DNA of 8,899 bases from the NCBI GenBank assembly GCA_010027825.1, contig RGUK01000049.1, forward strand, positions 1-8,899, given 5' to 3'. Source of the stretch: a bacterium. GTDB taxonomy: Bacteria; Dependentiae; Babeliae; Babeliales; RVW-14. The notes under the pieces are model-generated. The model was not told the origin of the DNA. It worked only from the letters and a program-made list of their open reading frames with translations, and did no database searches. Positions 1 through 5,528 of this stretch are shown here, in pieces (the first letter of the stretch is position 1; each line of letters starts with the position of its first letter). The position numbers and the translations under genes are program-made.

Positions 1-424
1 TTCTTGCACCAAGGTGACGCTGACACCAGGCAACAGCACCGCTTTCTGCCAAGTTGCCACCGGCTTTAGAAAACTGGTGACGCAAGTCGGCCACGGTGCG
101 GTTTTTATTGTCGCTCAGGGTTTCTACCATCACCGCAACGCCGTGAGGACCGTAACCCTCGTAAGTAAAGGCTTCGTACATCGCCCCGTCATTCAACTCG
201 CCGGTGCCTTTTTTTATAGCCCGTGTAATGTTTTCTTGCGGCATGTTCACTTCTTTGGCTTTTTCCAAAATCAGGCGCAAACGAGGATTGCCAGCCGGAT
301 CACCCCCGCCTTCTTTGGCAGCAACGGTGATTTCACGCACCAGCTTGGTGAAAATTTTACCCCGCTTGTTGTCTTCTTTAGCCTTTTTATGCTTTATGGT
401 CGACCACTTGGAATGACCTGACAT
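1..424 (-). CDS. yebC: YebC/PmpR (TACO1) family protein, C-terminus cut by window edge
   Basis: The minus-strand frame opens at the ATG at 424-422 and runs off the window with 141 codons visible of a usual 240-250. It begins [19 protein letters not shown] and continues with [16 protein letters not shown] (about 21-36), [12 protein letters not shown] (about 38-49), [17 protein letters not shown] (about 60-76) and [14 protein letters not shown] (about 88-101). These are the hallmark blocks of the YebC family. Members are ribosome-associated factors that help translation of difficult motifs, long annotated as transcriptional regulators. A GGAG ribosome-binding site lies 7 bases upstream of the start. 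The neighbouring gene is divergent, the lipase at 642. In this family yebC is often near ruvC-ruvA-ruvB; here ruvB is about 2.4 kb away on the same strand, with unrelated genes between. The last visible residues, after the GAVAW motif, fit the family poorly (CQRHLGAR where Met-Phe-x-x-x-Gly is usual), so an indel close to the edge cannot be excluded. Confidence 0.95.
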   Translation of the reverse strand, partial: MSGHSKWSTIKHKKAKEDNKRGKIFTKLVREITVAAKEGGGDPAGNPRLRLILEKAKEVNMPQENITRAIKKGTGELNDGAMYEAFTYEGYGPHGVAVMVETLSDNKNRTVADLRHQFSKAGGNLAESGAVAWCQRHLGAR

Positions 425-641
425 GGAAAAACTCCTGCAGCTAGATGAATCGGAAAAGGTTAGAATAACAGCTAATCTAGCCGTTTTACCCAAAGCTGAC
501 AAGATCTGTGCCGCGTCCTGCCCATAGGCAAAGAAGTCACAGAACAATAATTTTGCAGCATCCTAACAAAAAAGACTTTTTCTCCTTTTTCTTCTCACCC
601 CCAGGACTGTATCCCTACGGTTAGAAAAAAAGGAGATTTTC
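425..641. promoter_or_regulatory. Divergent intergenic region between yebC and the lipase gene
   Basis: These 217 bases separate two genes read outward, so they should carry both promoters. What can be seen is the GGAG ribosome-binding site of yebC (minus strand, about 432-435), an AGGAG site for the lipase gene at 631-635 with a 6-base spacer, and a long pyrimidine-rich run at about 571-600. No convincing -35/-10 pair, operator or small gene could be picked out by eye. A minus-strand open frame of 62 codons overlapping 563-751 has no protein-like features. Confidence 0.4.
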
Positions 642-1682
642 ATGATCAAGCCGGCCCTCTTGTTACTGCTTGCACTAACAACCGCTCCCCTCGTTGCTAC
701 GCAGCAATCAACGCCCCCAGCAAAAAGCTTTTGGCAAACAGCCTCAACCACGCCTACCGCACGCGTCCGTCAGGGAACAGAGCTGTGTCCCCAGGAGCTT
801 GCAGCCTGCCAAGCGCGACAAGGCATCAATCAACAAGCACTGGCACAATTTTTACAGCTGCCAACCACACCTACCACCGTCCCTGCCATTGGGGTGGCGT
901 GCAGCGGGGGCGGCATGCGCGCTGCTATTGCTACCCTGGGCCTATTGAGCGGGCTTGAAAAAATAGGCCTGCTGGATGCGATAACATATTTGGCAAGCCT
1001 TTCGGGCTCTACCTGGACGGCAAGCAGCTGGCTGCAGCAAGGCGGCAGCATCCAACAACTGCGAGCAACCCTGAAAAAGCGCCTGGTCAATCCATTTGGT
1101 CGCAAAAATATCCCCACGATGGCTATAGCTAAAGCCTTGGTCAACAAATACCTTATCGGCCGCTCGCTCGGCATCAATGATATTTACGGTTGTCTGATCG
1201 CATCAACGTTTCTTGCTAAGGAAGGCACATCCGGATTAGCAACCGACCTTGCAGACTTTGCGGATCAAACAGCACAAGGAAGCGTTCCCGTGCCAATCTT
1301 CACCTCCGTCATTGGACAGACAAGCCCGTCATACGAGTGGATGGAGTATTCTCCCTTTGAGATGGGAAGCACATTTTTGAAGGCATGGATTCCTGCCGAG
1401 GCAATTGGTAAAACCTTTGTCAACGGCATTAGCTATGATTTGAATCCTGAAGAGCACATGAGTTATGTGCTTGGTATTTGCAGCTCGGCGTACGCGGGCG
1501 GCCTGGTAGATGTCATTCAACTAGTGGCTGAGAATGCCCAGGCAGACTATGGTCTTGCCATTCCCCTAGGCCTGAATTCATGGATCAGCACGCTGCTGCC
1601 ATGGTCGACTGATCGCGTAGCCTCACCCTCTCTGCCTAACTTTTGCCCCGCTAAACACCTACAGCACTCTTTCACTCGTTGA
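642..1682 (+). CDS. Secreted cPLA2/lysophospholipase-like lipase, N-terminal part (frameshifted)
   Basis: This is the first part of a group IV phospholipase A2/lysophospholipase B type enzyme (PLA2_B fold), which hydrolyses acyl chains of phospholipids with a Ser-Asp dyad. Residues 1-20 form a signal peptide (a Leu/Ala run after MIKP), so the enzyme is probably exported. The oxyanion motif SGGGMRAA is at 88-95 and the nucleophile elbow is SLSGSTW, with Ser121 as predicted nucleophile (the family usually has GLSGS). AGGAG at 631-635 supports the ATG at 642. After about residue 334 the frame degenerates into an unrelated tail and stops at 1682, just before the catalytic Asp. That Asp appears in the next frame as LVDAGMATNIP (codon 1681-1683). 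The full enzyme would span 642-2061, about 473 residues. The break sits at 1641-1650 (TTTTGCCCC): removing one T of the T4 run joins PNF to APLNTYSTLSLVDAG. Alone, this 346-residue product should be inactive. Confidence 0.88.
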   Translation: MIKPALLLLLALTTAPLVATQQSTPPAKSFWQTASTTPTARVRQGTELCPQELAACQARQGINQQALAQFLQLPTTPTTVPAIGVACSGGGMRAAIATLGLLSGLEKIGLLDAITYLASLSGSTWTASSWLQQGGSIQQLRATLKKRLVNPFGRKNIPTMAIAKALVNKYLIGRSLGINDIYGCLIASTFLAKEGTSGLATDLADFADQTAQGSVPVPIFTSVIGQTSPSYEWMEYSPFEMGSTFLKAWIPAEAIGKTFVNGISYDLNPEEHMSYVLGICSSAYAGGLVDVIQLVAENAQADYGLAIPLGLNSWISTLLPWSTDRVASPSLPNFCPAKHLQHSFTR

Positions 1683-1689
1683 TGCAGGC

Positions 1690-2061
1690 ATGGCTACCAA
1701 TATCCCGTGCGTTCCGCTGCTTCGTCGCAACACGAAGATTTACATTATTTGCGATGCAGGGTCTGACGCAAATTCGCCGGCAGGGACTGACATGCACGAA
1801 GTTGAGGCGTACGCGCGCCAGCACAACCTCACCTTTCCCTCCTTCGATTACAACGTTCTTGCCACCGCTCCCCTCAGCATATGGGCGGACCAGAATGATC
1901 CAACCGTGCCGCTGGTCATCCACGTCCCTAACCACAATGCTTTTTCAACGCTGAAATTTAGCTATTCGGAAAATGAATTTGAAACCCTGTGCGGGGCAAT
2001 TGAACAAGCAGTGGTAGAACATCGCGACGTAATTGCACAAGCAATTAAGCGAATGCTCTAG
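1690..2061 (+). CDS. cPLA2-like lipase, C-terminal part in shifted frame
   Basis: This is the downstream part of the lipase that begins at 642, now read in the +1 frame. The first in-frame ATG is at 1690, but family-like sequence starts further up, at about 1645. It reads APLNTYSTLSLVDAG into the ATG, and the Asp codon at 1681-1683 matches the second catalytic residue of the cPLA2 dyad (DSG/DAG followed by an N-x-P motif). The stretch MATNIPCVPLLRR then IYIICDAGSDA matches the usual beta strand after the catalytic Asp. No Shine-Dalgarno precedes 1690 and the N-terminal end is in mid-domain, so independent translation is unlikely. The stop TAG (2059-2061) lies one base from the stop codon of the convergent gene on the other strand. 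Treat it as one gene with the upstream part, interrupted by an indel. Confidence 0.8.
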   Translation: MATNIPCVPLLRRNTKIYIICDAGSDANSPAGTDMHEVEAYARQHNLTFPSFDYNVLATAPLSIWADQNDPTVPLVIHVPNHNAFSTLKFSYSENEFETLCGAIEQAVVEHRDVIAQAIKRML

Positions 2062-2062
2062 G

Positions 2063-2758
2063 CTAGGGCGCAATTTCATTTTGGAAGTTATCAAGTTTTT
2101 CCTGCAAACAGGCCGCTGCTGCATCGTAGTATGCGGCCTTAAGCTCATCATAGCTGTGCTCAAATCCATCCTTCCCAAACAGCTTAATGCTGGTAGCTGC
2201 CATCCCGCGTTGCTCTGCTGCCGCTGCGTGATATTTTTCCTTGTGCCGCTCAAGATGCGCGCGGGCAGGCTTGTAATACATGGTCGTGTCGTGGCTTGCA
2301 GGATCATAGACCAGGCCACGCGCTGCCGCACGTTGAGCCAAAAACTTGAGCGCTTTTTCTTTGACGACATGGCCCTTACGAATGAGTGCATGCATCTCTT
2401 CTTCAATAGCAGCCAAGTGACGCAACCGTTCCATAGCAAGATCATACCGAATTTGGTCGCGCTCATTCCAACTGGTTACATGCTCGACAGGGACCACAAC
2501 ACGTTCCTCAAAGCATTTCTTCAGTAAACTTTCTTCTATTTCTTGCTGCTCCTTGGCCGTGAAGGCACCCCAGGGTTTATGCTGCCCTTTGAATGCGGGC
2601 ATCTCACGATCTGCATGCCGTGCCATCATGGCTTCAAGGGCCGGCGTGCGCCCACTGAAAAACTGGTACAACCGCTTGCACAGGGTAGCCCCGGCAACGG
2701 GTTGTACGGTTGGCAAGAGCAAAACAAGCAAAGCCCAAGGCACTTTTTGGTAAAGCAT
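2063..2758 (-). CDS. Hypothetical secreted helical protein
   Basis: I do not recognise this family. The 231-residue product starts at the ATG at 2758-2756, with GGGGGGAG 7 bases upstream as a strong ribosome-binding site. Residues 1-24 look like a signal peptide: Lys5, a Leu/Val run, and a probable cleavage site after VAGA. The mature part is rich in Glu, Lys, Arg and Ala and appears mostly helical. Residues about 67-85 and 97-147 have the charge pattern of long amphipathic helices or a coiled coil, followed by a Tyr/His/Ala-rich tail (about 150-220). Three Cys are seen, at 27, 82 and 217. No catalytic motif is visible. The gene lies downstream of ruvB on the same strand, 94 bases after its stop, and converges on the lipase gene with a single base between stop codons. 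A periplasmic or exported accessory or effector role is a guess from the signal peptide and neighbours only. Confidence 0.75.
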   Translation of the reverse strand: MLYQKVPWALLVLLLPTVQPVAGATLCKRLYQFFSGRTPALEAMMARHADREMPAFKGQHKPWGAFTAKEQQEIEESLLKKCFEERVVVPVEHVTSWNERDQIRYDLAMERLRHLAAIEEEMHALIRKGHVVKEKALKFLAQRAAARGLVYDPASHDTTMYYKPARAHLERHKEKYHAAAAEQRGMAATSIKLFGKDGFEHSYDELKAAYYDAAAACLQEKLDNFQNEIAP

Positions 2759-2787
2759 CAGAAAACTCCCCCCTACCCTTTTGATAT

Positions 2788-2817
2788 ATGTCCCTGCATT
2801 TCAGCATAAAGGGACAT
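2788..2817. repeat. Perfect 8-bp inverted repeat between ruvB and the secreted-protein gene
   Basis: ATGTCCCT (2788-2795) and AGGGACAT (2810-2817) are exact inverted copies around a 14-base spacer. The element lies in the 94-base gap after the ruvB stop and 30 bases ahead of the start of the downstream minus-strand gene. It could be a weak ruvB terminator (neither strand has a T tract after it), a leader hairpin for the secreted-protein gene, or a dyad operator. The sequence does not decide between these. Confidence 0.55.
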
Positions 2818-2852
2818 GAGGAGTTTGCTCAAGCATCACGAGGATATCGTCT

Positions 2853-3896
2853 TTATTCCTCAAAGAGCGTGCCTTGCGCTGCTGGCATAGCCTCCCCCAA
2901 CAGCTTGCGACGCAAGAGGGGTATTTTTTTAGGCGGAATAGCACGACCACGGGGCGTCTTTTGCAACAGGCCCATCCGTAGAAGGAACGGCTCCACCACA
3001 TCTTCAAGCGTCTCTTTATCCTCGCCCGTCAATGCGGCAAGCGTTTCAATGCCCACTGGGCCGCCATCAAAGTCGCGTACGATATGCGTCAATACATCCC
3101 GGTCAAGCTTGTTCAGCCCGTCGTCGTCAATGCCCAAAAAATGCAGGGCTGTATCAACAACGGCTTGGTTGACCGTCTGGTGCTCATGCACTTGCGCAAA
3201 ATCGCGCACACGCCGCAAAATGCGTTTGACAATACGGGGGGTGCCTCGCGCCCTGCTGCCAATCAGCAGTGCAGCATCCTGTTCAATCGGCAACTGCAGA
3301 AACTGCGCATTTTGTAGCACAATTTGTGTCAGATCCTCAGGGGCGTAGTAATCTAGGCGCTCCACAATGCCAAATCTGGTCTGCAAGGGAGCGGAAACAA
3401 GCGATGTTTTGGTTGTTGCACCAATCAACGTAAAGCGGTTAAGCGGCAAACGAATCGACTTAGCACCGGCTCCCTGCCCAATAATCACGTCAACACAGAA
3501 GTTTTCCATGGCACTGTATAAAATTTCTTCCACATTTTTTGGCAGGCGGTGAATTTCGTCGATGAACAAAATTTCATTCGGACCAACACCAGACAAAATG
3601 GCAACCAAATCACCTGTGCGTTCCAAAACGGGCGCACTCGTAATTTTTAGGTTTACTCCCATTTCACGCGCCATAACACGTGCTAAGGTGGTCTTTCCTA
3701 GCCCCGGCGGCCCAAAAAGTAGCAGATGATCGAGCGCTTCCTCGCGCATCTTTGCTGCACGCACATACACACGCAGTTTTTCTTTAATTACCGCTTGCCC
3801 CAGATAGTCATCAAATGTGGTTGGTTCAAAGGTGGTGACTTTATCTTCTGGCGCCTCTTGCAGCTGCAATAATTCGATGGGTGAAATAATATCCAT
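2853..3896 (-). CDS. ruvB: Holliday junction branch migration helicase RuvB
   Basis: This is an intact RuvB of 347 residues, the usual length. RuvB is the hexameric AAA+ motor that, loaded by RuvA, drives branch migration of Holliday junctions before RuvC cuts them. In order: N-terminal linker with DDYLGQ (29-34), Walker A GPPGLGKTT (62-70), ERTGDL (92-97), Walker B LFIDEIH (110-116), sensor 1 GATT (159-162), arginine finger in TRFG (Arg174), sensor 2 RGTPR (217-221), and the C-terminal winged helix with DGGPVGIETLAA (about 278-289) and RGRAIPP. The usual R-[SD]-RFG around the finger is here Q-T-RFG. The start at 3896 is favoured by GAGGAG about 8 bases upstream; a nearby ATG at 3903 is out of frame. 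Neither ruvA nor ruvC is adjacent: upstream is a non-coding region and a divergent gene, and downstream is the secreted-protein gene. Confidence 0.97.
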   Translation of the reverse strand: MDIISPIELLQLQEAPEDKVTTFEPTTFDDYLGQAVIKEKLRVYVRAAKMREEALDHLLLFGPPGLGKTTLARVMAREMGVNLKITSAPVLERTGDLVAILSGVGPNEILFIDEIHRLPKNVEEILYSAMENFCVDVIIGQGAGAKSIRLPLNRFTLIGATTKTSLVSAPLQTRFGIVERLDYYAPEDLTQIVLQNAQFLQLPIEQDAALLIGSRARGTPRIVKRILRRVRDFAQVHEHQTVNQAVVDTALHFLGIDDDGLNKLDRDVLTHIVRDFDGGPVGIETLAALTGEDKETLEDVVEPFLLRMGLLQKTPRGRAIPPKKIPLLRRKLLGEAMPAAQGTLFEE

Positions 3897-3955
3897 GCTT
3901 CATGCTCCTCAGCCAGCGTAGTTTGCAACCACGAACGCAACCAACTCACCTGTAC

Positions 3956-3973
3956 GGCTGCACCAACGCAGCC
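3956..3973 (-). promoter_or_regulatory. Small GC-rich hairpin in the ruvB leader
   Basis: GGCTGC (3956-3961) and GCAGCC (3968-3973) form a perfect 6-bp stem with a 6-base loop, 60 bases upstream of the ruvB start. It could fold in the ruvB leader RNA. No T tract follows on either strand, so it is not a classical terminator. Its function is unknown. Confidence 0.3.
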
Positions 3974-4093
3974 CTATCCATCAGGATACCATACTATTGC
4001 ATTCGATTGCAGGCGCTTTCTAGACTGGCGTGCACAGGTCGTTCATGGTCCCCCTCTCCCACGCTGCTCTCTGGGTGCCACAGCTCGGGCAGA

Positions 4094-4112
4094 CCCTTCG
4101 ACAAGCTCAGGG
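4094..4112. repeat. Interspersed-type repeat CCCTTCGACAAGCTCAGGG
   Basis: The 19-base core begins CCCT, ends AGGG and contains TCGACAAGCTC. From memory, this motif recurs many times in the intergenic DNA of many unrelated environmental bacteria, typically followed by CGAACGG. Here the CGAACGG-like ending appears only at 4131-4137, after an extra segment of about 18 bases that includes GGCGACGCC. There is a single copy in this window, so the repeat call rests on recollection of the motif and not on copies seen here. Confidence 0.5.
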
Positions 4113-4172
4113 CGAGCGCAGGCGACGCCACGAACGGCTCATATCTTTATCGCTATTTTATTAGGAGTCTTC

Positions 4173-5528
4173 ATGGATAAAAAAACCCTGCTACAGCGCA
4201 CCTGGTGGGTGTTGGGGTATCTTGTCCCAACACTTTTTGTTTTGCTTAACGCGGCCGACCAATTTGAAGTCACGCAAAACAACAAAGATGCCGTCATCGC
4301 GGATGTAAAATCAGAGTTCGAGGGCTTACCGAAAAATGGCTACGCCGTCATCACTGCTATCCGCAACATGACGAACTGGAACGCGGGCCTCGAGTTTGAA
4401 AAGACCATCCACGATGAATTGCCTATCGATACGGTCGCAGCATTTAAACACAAAGCCTCAGGCAAATACCTTGCCGCCCGCCAAGTGGTGCTCGGTGGCA
4501 AGAAACAATGGGTCATCCGCCCCGATGCAGATACGACCGACGACAAAGCTGCGCAGTTTGTGGTCGACCGCCACATTTCTTCCGTGCCAAAGTTGAAAGA
4601 TTGGATCGGCTTTGCATCCTTGCCTGCAAGCGAAAATACGATGCAGGCAACCGACGACGGCACCATCGGCTTTGCAGACCAAGCATTTATGGATGACACG
4701 AGCGATCGCAAAGCCCACTGGGAAATTCTTGGCACTACCATTAATGATTGCTACCTCTCCAATCGCCTGGGTGGCATGCTTACCTTCTACAAAGGCACTA
4801 AAACGGTCGAGACGGGACGGGAAGACATCATCAGTGTTGAAAAAGCGACCTGGGGGCTTGAACAAAAAGACAGCTTTATCCGCTATGGCGATGTGATCAC
4901 CATTCAAAGTTGCAACTCCTCCTGGGTCGGTGCTATGGCAAATCCAGCAGACCCAGCAAGCATACAGTTGCGACAATTTCCGATTGCAAGCTCTTCAGAT
5001 GATATGCTCAAAGGTAGCCTCAGCATCCCTGATCAATGCAAGTTCCGCATCGTTGGCCCCGGCGGTAAAGCTGACGGCAGCTTGGTATGCCACGGTGAAA
5101 ACATCATTTTACAATCCCTCGTTAATAACAATGCGCCGGTGTGCCTAAACTCAAACAACGATCTGGAAATAGGCTCCCCCTGGCTGGGTAAAATTGGTAG
5201 AAAAACCATCACTAATTTGAATGATGACATTTGTCACTTCAAAATCATGTTTGAAGTAGACACCCCCCGTCCACGCGAAGTTGCTCCAACTAAAATGCCA
5301 ATCAAATACGGTAATGTGGTAATCTTCCACCCGCTCTGGAATGCAGCAAAACATAAGGATCGTTATTGGGAAGCAGGCGATTGCTCAGCGGGTTGGCCGG
5401 GTAATCCGAGCATGCAAACTTCCGTCGCTGGAAAAAATTCAAAATATACGATCAAGACGGCACTTTCCCTGTTGTACACGAAAGCAGCGTGCGTGCCCGT
5501 CAGGCAGATGGCTCATGGCAAGCCGTAG
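4173..5528 (+). CDS. Giant exported multidomain protein, N-terminal part (beta-trefoil-like repeats; frameshifted)
   Basis: The start at 4173 follows AGGAG (4163-4167) by 5 bases. Residues 1-10 are basic and 11-27 hydrophobic (WWVLGYLVPTLFVLLNA), which fits a signal peptide or N-terminal anchor. The rest looks all-beta. It has several stretches of the kind found in fascin/beta-trefoil proteins: VAAFKHKASGKYLAAR (about 88-103), YGDVITIQSCNSSWVGAM (about 238-255), FRIVGPGGKADGSLVCHG (about 291-308) with ENIILQS after it, and YGNVVIFHPL (about 379-388). Such folds usually bind sugars or proteins; no enzyme motif is seen. Family-like sequence ends at about residue 420 (5432). The remaining 30 codons to the stop at 5528 are out-of-frame, because the continuation WKKFKIYDQDGT lies in the -1 frame. 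This is therefore the first part of the same gene as 5489-8596; the whole protein would be about 1,440 residues before the foreign tail. Confidence 0.78.
   Translation: MDKKTLLQRTWWVLGYLVPTLFVLLNAADQFEVTQNNKDAVIADVKSEFEGLPKNGYAVITAIRNMTNWNAGLEFEKTIHDELPIDTVAAFKHKASGKYLAARQVVLGGKKQWVIRPDADTTDDKAAQFVVDRHISSVPKLKDWIGFASLPASENTMQATDDGTIGFADQAFMDDTSDRKAHWEILGTTINDCYLSNRLGGMLTFYKGTKTVETGREDIISVEKATWGLEQKDSFIRYGDVITIQSCNSSWVGAMANPADPASIQLRQFPIASSSDDMLKGSLSIPDQCKFRIVGPGGKADGSLVCHGENIILQSLVNNNAPVCLNSNNDLEIGSPWLGKIGRKTITNLNDDICHFKIMFEVDTPRPREVAPTKMPIKYGNVVIFHPLWNAAKHKDRYWEAGDCSAGWPGNPSMQTSVAGKNSKYTIKTALSLLYTKAACVPVRQMAHGKP
5432..5501 (+). other. Frame-change point: A AAA AAT heptamer with a downstream imperfect stem-loop
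   Basis: In the first frame the codons at 5430-5438 are GGA AAA AAT, so 5432-5438 is an X XXY YYZ heptamer (A AAA AAT). Slipping back one base gives AAA AAA TTC, exactly the frame that continues through the rest of the giant gene. Downstream, GACGGCAC (5456-5463) can pair with GTGCCCGTC (5493-5501), leaving one bulged C, around a 29-base loop. The spacer of 17 bases is longer than usual for a frameshift stimulator. A lost A (A7 read as A6) explains the frame change equally well or better. Confidence 0.4.

Larger units (their letters stand above)
3904..4172. other. Divergent non-coding region between ruvB and the giant gene
   Basis: This stretch of about 270 bases should hold the promoters of ruvB (leftward) and of the giant exported-protein gene (rightward). 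It contains a small hairpin (3956-3973) and an interspersed-type repeat (4094-4112). The ribosome-binding site AGGAG of the rightward gene is at 4163-4167, 5 bases before its ATG. An open frame across the whole stretch (3902-4180, +) has no protein-like composition or ribosome-binding site and was not called. No RNA gene was recognised. Confidence 0.45.

Noticed and set aside
14..421. Plus-strand open frame of 135 codons opposite yebC
   Set aside because: Shadow of the YebC coding strand; no export, domain or ribosome-binding evidence.
2788..3348. Plus-strand open frame of 186 codons opposite ruvB
   Set aside because: It is the antisense of the highly conserved RuvB coding sequence, and its product is Arg/Ser-rich without any motif.
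3902..4180. Open frame of 92 codons on the plus strand ahead of the giant gene
   Set aside because: No ribosome-binding site, low-complexity unlikely protein composition, spans the repeat and overlaps the start of the real gene in another frame.
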